In this document: positions 9,479 through 17,932 of the stretch, one piece after another | Position numbering within the stretch: the stretch's first letter is position 1 | Layout of the letters: each line of letters begins with the position of its first letter | NCBI GenBank assembly: GCA_039714555.1 | Contig: JBDLJB010000008.1 | Location: 30,146 to 94,145, forward strand | DNA length: 64,000 nucleotides | Direction: 5' to 3' | DNA from: Namhaeicola sp039714555 | Lineage (GTDB): Bacteria; Bacteroidota; Bacteroidia; Flavobacteriales; Flavobacteriaceae | Made by a program: the position numbers and the translations under genes | Notes under the pieces: generated by a model | Told to the model about the DNA's origin: nothing | Databases searched by the model: none | The model's input: only the letters and a program-made list of their open reading frames with translations

Positions 9479-9985
9479 TTATTCATTTAATTTTTTTCCT
9501 TTAGCAATAACTATTGCTCCAACCATAACAGCTAATAACAAAACACTAATTACCTCAAATGGTAAAATATATCCACCTTCACCGTAACTCAATAATTTTC
9601 TACCTATATCATCAACTTCAATACTCTTATAAGTTGTTGCATTTGTAAATGGAAAAGTAAAAATTGCCCAAAGTGTAATTCCCAAACCAACCGCACTTAT
9701 TAAACCTGCGATTAATTTCTTCTTTAAAGGTGTTACTTCAAGTTCTAATTCAATATGATGTACAAGTAATACTGAAAATATAATTAAAACTATAACTCCT
9801 CCTCCATAAACTGTTAATTGTATAGCTCCTAAAAAACTATAATCTACTAAAAAGTAAATACCAGAAATAGCGATCAATACAAATAATAAATAAATAACTG
9901 CTCTTAAAATCTTACGGGTTGATACTGTTGCAATAGCAAAGATTACAATCAAGGCAGCTAATATGTAAAATAAAATTGTTTCCAT
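9479..9985 (-). CDS. nuoJ: Complex I, membrane subunit J
   Basis: A 168-residue subunit with five predicted membrane spans (METILFYILAALIVIFAIAT at the N-terminus). YGGGVIVLIIFSVLLVHH matches the conserved helix-3 region of NuoJ, where the functional pi-bulge sits. I start at the ATG at 9983-9985. A longer frame would need a TTG at 9998-10000 lying inside nuoI. With this start, nuoI and nuoJ are separated by 4 nt. Confidence 0.92.
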   Translation of the reverse strand: METILFYILAALIVIFAIATVSTRKILRAVIYLLFVLIAISGIYFLVDYSFLGAIQLTVYGGGVIVLIIFSVLLVHHIELELEVTPLKKKLIAGLISAVGLGITLWAIFTFPFTNATTYKSIEVDDIGRKLLSYGEGGYILPFEVISVLLLAVMVGAIVIAKGKKLNE

Positions 9986-9989
9986 AATA

Positions 9990-10466
9990 TTAATCTTCAA
10001 TTCCAGCTTTTACTTTTGAACCGGGTTGGTTCAATACTTTTGTTAAATATTTTCTGTCATATACAGAATTCTCATAATTCTGAGCCCAAACTATGGCATC
10101 AGTAGGGCAAGCTTCTATACACAAACCACACATTGTACACATACCTAAATGGTAAATGTGTTTATCGATCATTTTCTTTTTCTTACCCGTTTCAGGATCT
10201 ACTTGTCTATCCCAAATAATTTCAATAGAACCATTTGGACAAGCAATTTCACATGACTGACATCCTGTACAATAATGTTCATTATTTTCATCATGTGGCA
10301 TAACAACTTCACCTCTAAATCGATCAAACATTTTTAATGTTTCTCTATTATCAGGATATTGTTGTGTAATACTTCCTTTACGAGCACGAATAAAATAACT
10401 ACCTGTTACACTCATCCCGGTGAGCAGGGTTTTTATTCCGTTATATATATCTGAAAAGTAACTCAT
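9990..10466 (-). CDS. nuoI: Complex I, 2x[4Fe-4S] subunit I
   Basis: A 158-residue peripheral-arm subunit carrying clusters N6a and N6b. The two cysteine sets are complete: Cys66, 69, 72, 76 (CTGCQSCEIACP) and Cys110, 113, 116, 120 (CTMCGLCIEACP). It is one of the two electron-carrying subunits left in this operon, the other being NuoB, so electrons entering without NuoE/F/G would have to arrive at or near these clusters. It follows nuoH by 19 nt. Confidence 0.96.
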   Translation of the reverse strand: MSYFSDIYNGIKTLLTGMSVTGSYFIRARKGSITQQYPDNRETLKMFDRFRGEVVMPHDENNEHYCTGCQSCEIACPNGSIEIIWDRQVDPETGKKKKMIDKHIYHLGMCTMCGLCIEACPTDAIVWAQNYENSVYDRKYLTKVLNQPGSKVKAGIED

Positions 10467-10485
10467 TGTTTTGTTAAATCATTTA

Positions 10486-11550
10486 TTATATAGTCCAATT
10501 CAACCAAATTATAATTGCCATTAAAACTAAGTTCACTAAATTTATTGGTAATAGATATTTCCATTCTAAAGTTAACAATTGATCAACCCTTAATCTAGGA
10601 AATGTCCATCTAAACCACATCATTAAAAATATAATGATCAATACTTTTATTAAAAACCAAATTGATTCCGGAAACCAAGTAATCTCATCGGTTATTCCAA
10701 AAGGAGATAACCAACCTCCAAAAAACAATACTACTGCAATAGAAGCGATAATGAACATATTGATAAACTCAGCTAAAAAGAAATATGCGAATTTCATACC
10801 TGAATATTCAGTATGGAAACCTGCTCCTAATTCTGATTCTGCTTCTACCAAATCAAAAGGTGCTCTATTGGTTTCGGCTGTTCCTGCAATCATAAAGATC
10901 ATAAATGCAATTATAGCAGGTATATGACCTTGTAAAATTAGCCATCCACCTGTACGTTGTACTTCAATAATTTCAGATAATTGTAAGGAACCCGTTAATA
11001 ATACCATGGTTAATATTGACAAACCAACAGATAACTCATAACTAATGGTTTGCAAACCACTTCTCATAGCACCAATCAAAGCAAATTTATTGTTACTTGC
11101 CCATCCCCCTAATAATATTCCAATCACACCTATAGATGAAACTGCAAATAAGAAGAACACACCTATATTAATATCAAAGGCTTGAAATTGTCTTGAAAAA
11201 GGAAATACTCCAATAGCAATTAAAGCAGAAACTATAACAAAGTACGGTGCTAGATTGTATAAAAATTTATCAATTTTTTCGGTACTTGTTAGCTCTTTTG
11301 AAACTAATTTCAATGCATCTGCCATGGTTTGAAAAATACCCCATGGACCTACTCTATTCGGGCCAAGTCTCAATTGAAACCATGCGGCAACTTTACGCTC
11401 TAAAAGTACTAAATACAATCCTGCTACAGCAAATAATGCTAAATAAGCAGCTGCAATCAATACCCATTCGGTAAAAGTTGCTAACCCTTCCGGCATGATA
11501 GAAAAAATCCAATCATGTATTGTTTTTGTTATGTTTAATGGTATGTTCAT
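10486..11550 (-). CDS. nuoH: Complex I, quinone-site membrane subunit H
   Basis: A 354-residue membrane subunit of about eight helices that forms the quinone chamber and joins the arms. Diagnostic strings are VLLERKVAAWFQLRLGPNRV (about residues 48-67) and AETNRAPFDLVEAESELGAG, which holds the glutamate-rich loop. The gene directly follows nuoD with a 23-nt gap. In 14-gene nuo operons nuoE, nuoF and nuoG lie between these two genes. There is no room for them here. Confidence 0.97.
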   Translation of the reverse strand: MNIPLNITKTIHDWIFSIMPEGLATFTEWVLIAAAYLALFAVAGLYLVLLERKVAAWFQLRLGPNRVGPWGIFQTMADALKLVSKELTSTEKIDKFLYNLAPYFVIVSALIAIGVFPFSRQFQAFDINIGVFFLFAVSSIGVIGILLGGWASNNKFALIGAMRSGLQTISYELSVGLSILTMVLLTGSLQLSEIIEVQRTGGWLILQGHIPAIIAFMIFMIAGTAETNRAPFDLVEAESELGAGFHTEYSGMKFAYFFLAEFINMFIIASIAVVLFFGGWLSPFGITDEITWFPESIWFLIKVLIIIFLMMWFRWTFPRLRVDQLLTLEWKYLLPINLVNLVLMAIIIWLNWTI

Positions 11551-11573
11551 TTTTAAAAAATCTTATACTATTA

Positions 11574-12695
11574 TTAACGATCAATATCAGGGATCACAAA
11601 ATCAAAAGATGCCATTGTAGCAACTAAATCAGCTATTTTTGCTCCCTTAGTTATATGGTTTAAAACTGATAAATTTGAAAATCCTGCTGAACGGAATTTT
11701 ACTCTATACGGGTTTTTAGTTCCGGTACTATTAATATAAACACCCAATTCACCCCTTGCAGCTTCAACGCGTTGGTAATATTCACCTTTTGGTAATTTTA
11801 TTACTGCTTTGGTTGGTGTTTTAATATCACCTTCAGGAATATTATCGATCAATTGTTCAATGATCGACATTGATTCCCACATTTCCATTATTCTTACTTT
11901 ATATCTTGCTAAAGAATCTCCTTCAGTAAATAAAGCTTCTTTAAATTCAACTCTATCATAGGCACTGTAAGGATGTGTTTTTCTAACATCACACGCAAAG
12001 CCTGAACCTCTTCCAACCGGACCGGTTGCACCATATGATATCGCGTCTTCTTTGGTCAATATACCAACTCCTTTCGTTCGTTTTTGAAAGATCACATTAC
12101 CTGTTAACAATCGATCATATTCAGGTAATTTAGTTTTAAAATGTGCTAAAAATTCTTTTACGCGATTTACAAAATTTGGATGAATATCAAACATCAAACC
12201 TCCCGGTACATTATAATTCATGGTTAATCTGGCACCACAGGTCTCTTCAAAAATATCATTGATCATTTCACGATCTCTAAAAGCGTAAAAATAAGTAGTT
12301 AAGGCACCTAAGTCCATACCTATTACACCCCACCACAATTGATGAGAAGCCAAACGTGTTAGTTCACTTACAATGGTTCTAATTACTTTGACTCTATCAG
12401 ATACTTCAATATCAAGTCCTTTTTCAACAGCCAAACAAACTGCTTCATTATTTATATGCGACGATAAATAATCCATTCTATCAGTAAGATGAACTATCTG
12501 TTGGTAACTATCACGTTCGCACATTTTTTCAATAGAACGATGAATATATCCCAGATCAGGATCAACATTTTTAATTATCTCACCATCAATTGTTAATAAT
12601 AATCGTAACACTCCATGAGCAGCCGGATGTTGAGGCCCCATATTAACGAAATATTCTTCCGTTTTCATTTTATTTATTATCTCTTTTTCAACCAT
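11574..12695 (-). CDS. nuoD: Complex I, 49-kDa-type subunit D
   Basis: A 373-residue peripheral subunit lining the quinone cavity, related to the large subunit of NiFe hydrogenases. MGPQHPAAHGVLRLLL (about residues 19-34) contains the quinone-headgroup His. DRMDYLSSHINNEA and the C-terminal ATMASFDFVIPDIDR are also typical. The annotated ATG lies 8 nt after nuoC. An internal Met at residue 10 (MKTEEYFVNMGP) is an alternative start. nuoC and nuoD are separate genes, not fused. Confidence 0.96.
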   Translation of the reverse strand: MVEKEIINKMKTEEYFVNMGPQHPAAHGVLRLLLTIDGEIIKNVDPDLGYIHRSIEKMCERDSYQQIVHLTDRMDYLSSHINNEAVCLAVEKGLDIEVSDRVKVIRTIVSELTRLASHQLWWGVIGMDLGALTTYFYAFRDREMINDIFEETCGARLTMNYNVPGGLMFDIHPNFVNRVKEFLAHFKTKLPEYDRLLTGNVIFQKRTKGVGILTKEDAISYGATGPVGRGSGFACDVRKTHPYSAYDRVEFKEALFTEGDSLARYKVRIMEMWESMSIIEQLIDNIPEGDIKTPTKAVIKLPKGEYYQRVEAARGELGVYINSTGTKNPYRVKFRSAGFSNLSVLNHITKGAKIADLVATMASFDFVIPDIDR

Positions 12696-12703
12696 GGAAA
12701 TAC

Positions 12704-13165
12704 TTATTTAACAATCATATTAGCTTCATCTACATAATCTTTCCTCAAAGGAAAACCGTCCCAATCCGGAGTTAAGAAAAGACGTTTTAAATTAGGATGA
12801 TTATTGAATTTTATACCGAAAAAATCAAAGACCTCCATCTCATGGAATTCAGCAGTTCTCCAAATATCACAAACCGAATCTAAAGTTGGGTTTTCTCTAT
12901 CATCAGTTTTAACTTTTACAACAATTAAATGTTTGAGTTCGGTTGATTCTAAATGATAAATAACACCAAGATCAGTTCCCCAATCCATTCCGGTTAAACA
13001 ATATAGATAATCAAATTTTAAATTTGAATTTGTTTTTAACTGATTACAAACTTCATGAAGTTGTTCTTTAGGAACTATGACATTTAAAAATTCAGATTCT
13101 TCTGTAGTAAATTCTAAATTTTCACCAAAGCCATTTATAATATTTTGCAAATCTTCATTTTTCAT
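12704..13165 (-). CDS. nuoC: Complex I, 30-kDa-type subunit C
   Basis: A 153-residue peripheral subunit. The family signature is complete near the C-terminus: the conserved RTAEFHEMEVFDFFGIKF, then HPNLKRLFLTPDWDGFPLRK (about residues 123-142). It contacts NuoB and NuoD. The size is normal for stand-alone NuoC. It starts 11 nt after nuoB. Confidence 0.95.
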   Translation of the reverse strand: MKNEDLQNIINGFGENLEFTTEESEFLNVIVPKEQLHEVCNQLKTNSNLKFDYLYCLTGMDWGTDLGVIYHLESTELKHLIVVKVKTDDRENPTLDSVCDIWRTAEFHEMEVFDFFGIKFNNHPNLKRLFLTPDWDGFPLRKDYVDEANMIVK

Positions 13166-13176
13166 TTTAATTGTTT

Positions 13177-13788
13177 TTATTTAACAAATTTCCCTTCTCC
13201 TTCATCAAATCCATCAATAGGATTTACTTTTTTACTCATATTTTCAGTTTTGATCTTTTCTTGCAACATGATCATCCCTTCTAATAATGCTTCAGGACGC
13301 GGCGGACAACCCGGAATATATACATCAACCGGTATTATATGATCTGCTCCTTTAACAACTGAATATGAGTTATAAAAAAACGGCCCTCCAGAAATAGCAC
13401 ATGCTCCCATGGCTATAACATATTTTGGTTCAGCCATTTGATCATACAATCTTCTTAATACAGGAGCCATTTTATTTACTATGGTTCCTGCAATTATGAT
13501 AAGATCAGCCTGACGTGCTGAAGGTCGCGCTACTTCAAATCCAAATCTAGAAAAGTCATGTCTAGGCGCTCCGGTTTGCATCATTTCAATTGCGCAGCAA
13601 CTCGTTCCAAAATATAAAGGCCACAATGAATTTGAACGACCCCAATTTATTACATTATCTAAAGTTGATACTACAATATTCCCTCCATTTCCACCAGGTA
13701 TTACTTTACCCGGAAAATCATCAGGAACAACTTGATTTAACCCTTCCGGTTCTATCTGTTTTAAAAAACTTCTTTTATCTACTCCCAT
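13177..13788 (-). CDS. nuoB: Complex I, cluster N2 subunit B
   Basis: A 203-residue subunit carrying the terminal [4Fe-4S] cluster N2, which hands electrons to quinone. All ligands are present: the tandem Cys64-Cys65 (TSCCAIEMM), Cys130 (MGACAISGGPF) and Cys161 (YIPGCPPRPEALL). The C-terminus is about 25 residues longer than minimal NuoB and ends in a charged tail. It overlaps the end of nuoA by 10 nt, which suggests coupled translation. Confidence 0.97.
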   Translation of the reverse strand: MGVDKRSFLKQIEPEGLNQVVPDDFPGKVIPGGNGGNIVVSTLDNVINWGRSNSLWPLYFGTSCCAIEMMQTGAPRHDFSRFGFEVARPSARQADLIIIAGTIVNKMAPVLRRLYDQMAEPKYVIAMGACAISGGPFFYNSYSVVKGADHIIPVDVYIPGCPPRPEALLEGMIMLQEKIKTENMSKKVNPIDGFDEGEGKFVK

Positions 13789-14129
13789 TTTAATGCTCTT
13801 TTTTTCCAGGCATATAACAACCCTAATCCTAGTATAAATAAAAATATGATTATTTCTACCAAAGCAACCGTTCCAATTTCTTTAAAAACTACTGCCCATG
13901 GTATTAAAAATGCAACCTCTACATCAAATATTAAAAATAAGATAGCAAAAAGATAATACCCAACTTTGAATTGTATCCAAGTTGGACCTATAGTTTCAAT
14001 ACCACATTCGTAGGGTTCTCTTTTTTGAGGATTATCTGATTTATGAGAAATTAAATTAGACAAGAAGTTTGCTAAAACAATCAAAAAAACTCCTGCTGTT
14101 AAAAATATTAAAATTGCTTCGTAGCCCAT
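13779..14129 (-). CDS. nuoA: Complex I, membrane subunit A (first gene of the operon)
   Basis: A 116-residue protein with three transmembrane helices. The loop KREPYECGIETIGPTWIQFK (about residues 37-56) carries the conserved Cys near the quinone entrance, and FLIFDVEVAFLIPWAV contains the conserved acidic residues of helix 2. It opens the operon nuoABCDHIJKLMN plus one unknown gene. A TATTTTTG -7 box lies 27 nt upstream, just after the korB terminator. Confidence 0.95.
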   Translation of the reverse strand: MGYEAILIFLTAGVFLIVLANFLSNLISHKSDNPQKREPYECGIETIGPTWIQFKVGYYLFAILFLIFDVEVAFLIPWAVVFKEIGTVALVEIIIFLFILGLGLLYAWKKRALKWE

Positions 14130-14155
14130 TTGAAATATATACTTAAATTTGTTGG

Positions 14156-14163
14156 CAAAAATA
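14156..14163 (-). promoter_or_regulatory. Candidate -7 promoter box of the nuo operon
   Basis: On the minus strand the sequence TATTTTTG fits the Bacteroidota -7 consensus TAnnTTTG. It lies 27 nt before the nuoA ATG and directly after the korB terminator. No clear TTTG is found at the -33 position because the terminator T-run occupies it. Confidence 0.45.
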
Positions 14164-14171
14164 TTTTGAAT

Positions 14172-14207
14172 AAAAAAAATAAAGGATGATTATTATCATC
14201 CTTTTTA
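14172..14207 (-). terminator. Rho-independent terminator after korB
   Basis: Inverted repeat AAAGGATGAT / ATCATCCTTT, followed on the minus strand by an almost continuous T-run. It sits 11 nt past the korB stop and separates the kor and nuo transcripts. Confidence 0.85.
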
Positions 14208-14217
14208 AAATTATTTT

Positions 14218-15231
14218 TTATTTCACTTCATAGATTTCCCCAGAATGGAAAAGATCATCAACTTTTCTAAATTTTGAGTTTGATTTAACCTCTTCAGCTA
14301 ACTCAAATACTCTATCTTCAAAAGTTTTTTCTTCTACACTTCTGATAATTCCGGTAACTAATGGATAATTCAATTTGATCAACATATGATGCATAACATC
14401 ATTTTCACATTTTGCATCATGAATCAAAATATCTTCTTTTGTAATCCCTTCTTCACCAATAGTAACAACTTTCAAAGATAAACCATCTAAAACTAAACCT
14501 TTATTCTTTTCTTTACCAAAAATCATTGGTTCTCCATGCTCAACATGAAGTTGTTGATCATCCTTAACTGCTTTATCAGTATATTTTGTATAACATCCAT
14601 CATTAAAGATTACACAATTTTGTAAAATTTCAATCAATGATGTTCCTTTAAACTTTTCAGCTTGCACAAATAATTGAGTCATTTCCTTTGGTGTATTTCC
14701 TCCAATTCTAGCAAAAAATCTGGCTCGAGCCCCAATAGCTAATTCACCAGGTTGAAAAGGTGGTTGAATATTACCATAAGGTGATGACTTTGTTTTTTGT
14801 CCTAATAATGATGTAGGCGAAAATTGCCCCTTGGTCAAACCATATATTTCGTTATTAAACAAAACAATATTCATATCTAAATTACGTCTTAAAACATGAA
14901 TAAAATGATTACCCCCAATAGCCATTGCATCACCATCACCTGTTGTTACCCAAACGCTTAGATTTGGATTAGCCAATTTTACACCACTGGCAATCGCTGC
15001 TGCTCTACCATGTATACCATGTATACCGTAAGAATCAACATAGTAAGGAAAACGTGACGAACATCCAATACCTGAAATAAATACAACATCTTCTTTTTTT
15101 ACTTCCATTTCTGGAAGTGCTTTTAACATCGATCTTAAAATAACATAATCATCACAACCCGGACACCATCTAACTTCCTGATCACTTTGAAAATCTTTAA
15201 ATGTATATTTTTTAATTGCTACTTCTCCCAT
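14218..15231 (-). CDS. korB: 2-oxoglutarate:ferredoxin oxidoreductase, beta (TPP) subunit
   Basis: A 337-residue thiamine-diphosphate-binding subunit. The cluster-ligand cysteines appear as WCPGC (Cys23, Cys26) and GIGCSSRFPYY (Cys57), with a further Cys in the C-terminal third. The TPP motif is TTGDGDAMAIGGNHF, followed by LFNNEIYGLTKGQFSPTS. The HGIHGRAAAIASG stretch is typical of Kor-type 2-oxoacid oxidoreductases. It is coupled to korA with a 1-nt gap. Substrate choice (2-oxoglutarate against other 2-oxoacids) is by family resemblance. Confidence 0.92.
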   Translation of the reverse strand: MGEVAIKKYTFKDFQSDQEVRWCPGCDDYVILRSMLKALPEMEVKKEDVVFISGIGCSSRFPYYVDSYGIHGIHGRAAAIASGVKLANPNLSVWVTTGDGDAMAIGGNHFIHVLRRNLDMNIVLFNNEIYGLTKGQFSPTSLLGQKTKSSPYGNIQPPFQPGELAIGARARFFARIGGNTPKEMTQLFVQAEKFKGTSLIEILQNCVIFNDGCYTKYTDKAVKDDQQLHVEHGEPMIFGKEKNKGLVLDGLSLKVVTIGEEGITKEDILIHDAKCENDVMHHMLIKLNYPLVTGIIRSVEEKTFEDRVFELAEEVKSNSKFRKVDDLFHSGEIYEVK

Positions 15232-15232
15232 T

Positions 15233-17098
15233 TTAGTTTACTTTTAATAGAGTTTTAAATTTTGCTTTTAAATCGGTAACCGAAAATGGTAAACCTTGCA
15301 CCTTATTATATTGTAAGAAATCATGTTGTTTATATTTACCATTTAATATAAATGATAGTTGACCTTTGTTTAATTCACAGACAATAATCTTTTTATATTT
15401 TGAAAATATATCAGCTGTGTTTTTTGGCATTGGATTTATATAATTAAAATGTACATGACCAACTTTGAAACCTTCTTCATTCAATGCTCTTACAGCTGAA
15501 TGTAAACTTCCATATGTTCCTCCCCAACCAACAACTAATAAATCACCTTCTTCAGCAAATTCTGTTGTTAAATCAGGAATATAATTTTCAACTCGTTTTA
15601 CTTTTTCAGCTCTAACATCAGTCATTATTTCATGATTCAAAGGATCATGAGAAACATTACCTGTTACTTTATTTTTTTCTAAACCACCTATACGATGTTC
15701 TAAACCAGGTGTTCCTGGTATTGCCCAATTACGTGCTAAACTATCATTATCTCTATCGAAAGGTCCTAAATCATCAGAGTTTTCATCTATATATCTTGGT
15801 TTGATCTCTTCCATATTATCAATAGATTTTATTTTCCAGGGCTCAGAGCCATTGGCTATATAACCATCAGTTAATAAAATAACTGGTGTCATATGTTCTA
15901 CAGCTAATTTTGAAGCTATAAATGCGTAATCAAAACAATTAGCTGGTGTGCTAGCTGCAATAACAATTGCAGGACTTTCACCATTTCTACCATACATTGC
16001 TTGTAATAGATCTGATTGTTCTGTTTTAGTTGGCAAACCTGTTGAAGGACCTCCACGTTGTACATTTACTATTACTATTGGTAACTCTGTCATAATAGCC
16101 AAACCAATCGCTTCACCTTTTAAGGCTAAACCAGGTCCTGAGGTTGTTGTAATTGCTAGATCTCCTGCAAATGCAGCACCAATAGTTGAAGTAATACCAG
16201 CAATTTCATCTTCTGCCTGAAATGCTTTAACACCAAAATGTTTGTGCTTTACCAATTCGTGTAAAATATCAGTAGCAGGAGTAATTGGATATGAACCTAA
16301 ATATAATTCCATTCCTGATTTTTCAGCTGCAGCTAAAAATCCCCAAGCAGTTGCTGTATTACCATTTATAATTCTATAAGTACCTTTTGGCATTGTAGAA
16401 GGTGCAATTGAATAAGAATTTGGAATCAATTCTAAAGTCTCCGAATAATAATAACCTGCTTTAATTACTTTTGAATTTGCTTCGGCAATAATAGGTTTGA
16501 ACTTAAATTTTTTAGCGAAAAAATCTAAAGTATGATTCATACTTCTGTCATACATCCAATATACCATACCCAAAGCAAACATATTTTTACTTCGCACAAT
16601 ACTCTTATTGTCTAAACCCAAATCTTTTAAAGCCTCTCTTGTTAAAGAAGTCATTGCTACTTCAATAACTCTGTAATTATCTAAACTCCCATCTTCTAAT
16701 GGGTTAGTTTCATACTCTGCTTTTTGTAAATTTTTCTTAGTAAAAGAATCAGTATCTACTATAATTGTATGACCTGCTTTCACAGCTTTTAAATTGGTTT
16801 TTAACCCTGCCGGGTTCATAGCTACCAATAAATCTAGATCATCACCGGGTGTGCTAATTTCAATACTACCAATATGCACTTGAAAACCTGATACACCATA
16901 TAAACTACCCTGTGGTGCTCTAATTTCTGAAGGATAATTTGGAAAAGTTGCAACATCATTACCAAACATGGCAGATGTATCTGTAAATTGAGTTCCTGTG
17001 AGCTGCATTCCATCTCCAGAATCGCCTACAAATCGAATAACGACAGCGTTAACTTGTTCGACCTTTTTTTCAGAAGGCTTTGATTTTTCTGATATCAT
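15233..17098 (-). CDS. korA: 2-oxoglutarate:ferredoxin oxidoreductase, fused gamma-alpha subunit
   Basis: A 621-residue fusion of the gamma domain (residues about 20-200, starting VVIRFVGDSGDGMQLTG) and the alpha/pyrimidine-binding domain (from about 240, GNTATAWGFLAAAEKSGMEL). The alpha part contains TTTSGPGLALKGEAIGLA and VQRGGPSTGLPTKTEQSDL, both hallmarks of this enzyme group. With KorB it oxidises a 2-oxoacid, probably 2-oxoglutarate, to the acyl-CoA while reducing ferredoxin. It is transcribed divergently from the ferredoxin gene at 17320. Confidence 0.92.
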   Translation of the reverse strand: MISEKSKPSEKKVEQVNAVVIRFVGDSGDGMQLTGTQFTDTSAMFGNDVATFPNYPSEIRAPQGSLYGVSGFQVHIGSIEISTPGDDLDLLVAMNPAGLKTNLKAVKAGHTIIVDTDSFTKKNLQKAEYETNPLEDGSLDNYRVIEVAMTSLTREALKDLGLDNKSIVRSKNMFALGMVYWMYDRSMNHTLDFFAKKFKFKPIIAEANSKVIKAGYYYSETLELIPNSYSIAPSTMPKGTYRIINGNTATAWGFLAAAEKSGMELYLGSYPITPATDILHELVKHKHFGVKAFQAEDEIAGITSTIGAAFAGDLAITTTSGPGLALKGEAIGLAIMTELPIVIVNVQRGGPSTGLPTKTEQSDLLQAMYGRNGESPAIVIAASTPANCFDYAFIASKLAVEHMTPVILLTDGYIANGSEPWKIKSIDNMEEIKPRYIDENSDDLGPFDRDNDSLARNWAIPGTPGLEHRIGGLEKNKVTGNVSHDPLNHEIMTDVRAEKVKRVENYIPDLTTEFAEEGDLLVVGWGGTYGSLHSAVRALNEEGFKVGHVHFNYINPMPKNTADIFSKYKKIIVCELNKGQLSFILNGKYKQHDFLQYNKVQGLPFSVTDLKAKFKTLLKVN

Positions 17099-17163
17099 AT
17101 ATATTAATTAATAATTAGGGTTTAAAATTATGAATTTTTTAAAAACTATAAAGAATTTCGCAA

Positions 17164-17171
17164 CAAAATTA
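17164..17171 (-). promoter_or_regulatory. Candidate -7 promoter box of korAB
   Basis: TAATTTTG on the minus strand matches TAnnTTTG and lies 65 nt before the korA ATG, in the divergent korA/ferredoxin region. No well-placed TTG was found upstream, so support is partial. Confidence 0.35.
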
Positions 17172-17285
17172 TAATTGATTTATCAACCATTACATGATAT
17201 TTATCATTAATTTTTATTATTTTTAAACTTTAATTTATAATTATTCTAAATTACTTTTTATAATTTTTTATGAATTTTATTTCTT

Positions 17286-17293
17286 TAACTTTG
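17286..17293 (+). promoter_or_regulatory. Candidate -7 promoter box of the ferredoxin gene
   Basis: TAACTTTG matches TAnnTTTG and lies 26 nt before the ferredoxin ATG. The -33 region is a plain T-rich stretch without a clear TTTG. Confidence 0.45.
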
Positions 17294-17319
17294 CTCTCTA
17301 ATTTTTAACATTTTTAATT

Positions 17320-17673
17320 ATGGCTATTATAATAACCGATGAATGTATAAACTGCGACGCATGTGTTGCCGAATGTCCAAATAATGCTATTTACGAACCA
17401 GATAGCGAATGGTCTTATTCAGACGAAACTGCCCTTAGTGGTATGGTTAAATTACCAAGTAATGGTGAAGAAGTTGATGCTGATGAATCAAACGAAGCAT
17501 TAAGTGATGAGTTTTATTTTATAGTAACTGACAAATGCACTGAATGTAAAGGTTTCCATGACGAACCTCAATGTGCTTCTGTTTGTCCTGTTGACTGTTG
17601 TGTTCCTGATGAAGATCACGAAGAAGATGAAGCTGCTTTAATGTCTAAAAAAGCTTGGTTACACGGCGAATAA
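17320..17673 (+). CDS. 2x[4Fe-4S] ferredoxin
   Basis: A 117-residue acidic soluble electron carrier. The first cluster set is Cys9, 12, 15, 19 (CINCDACVAECP). The second has Cys73, 76, 85, 89 with the stretched CX2CX8CX3C spacing known from YfhL/Alvin-type ferredoxins, and Cys93 and Cys94 follow. An acidic insert of about 45 residues separates the two sets, and the C-terminus is rich in Asp and Glu. It stands alone between its own promoter and terminator. Its neighbours are two ferredoxin-reducing enzymes (korAB and nifJ) and a complex I without an NADH module. It is the obvious candidate carrier between them. Confidence 0.93.
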   Translation: MAIIITDECINCDACVAECPNNAIYEPDSEWSYSDETALSGMVKLPSNGEEVDADESNEALSDEFYFIVTDKCTECKGFHDEPQCASVCPVDCCVPDEDHEEDEAALMSKKAWLHGE

Positions 17674-17726
17674 TTCTTTTTTACATAAAAGTGTTTTAGC
17701 TTTTTAAAAAAGTTTTCACTAAAAAG

Positions 17727-17758
17727 AAAAGACTGTCCTAATACGACAGTCTTTTTTT
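17727..17758 (+). terminator. Rho-independent terminator of the ferredoxin gene
   Basis: The stem AAAAGACTGTC / GACAGTCTTTT has a short loop (CTAATAC) and a run of T. It lies 53 nt past the stop. Confidence 0.88.
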
Positions 17759-17828
17759 TGTTATATATTTAAACTAAATCTTTTTTTACTAGATGATTTA
17801 TATCATTTTTTAAATGTTGATTTCATCA

Positions 17829-17836
17829 TAGTTTTG
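17829..17836 (+). promoter_or_regulatory. Candidate -7 promoter box of nifJ
   Basis: TAGTTTTG matches TAnnTTTG about 96 nt before the ATG, leaving a leader of roughly 90 nt. The -33 region is only T-rich. Confidence 0.35.
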
Positions 17837-17932
17837 CATCGTTATTAATACGAACAAGTATTTTGTAATTAACACCATATTATTATAATACAAATTTAGG
17901 CACTGATACTTGATGATAAAAAATATATAATT

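Noticed and set aside
9479..10000. Longer nuoJ start inside nuoI
   Set aside because: The extension begins at TTG and overlaps nuoI. The ATG at 9985 gives the normal N-terminus.
11551..11573. Missing nuoEFG considered as an assembly error
   Set aside because: nuoD and nuoH are intact and separated by 23 nt of ordinary intergenic sequence, with no broken gene ends.
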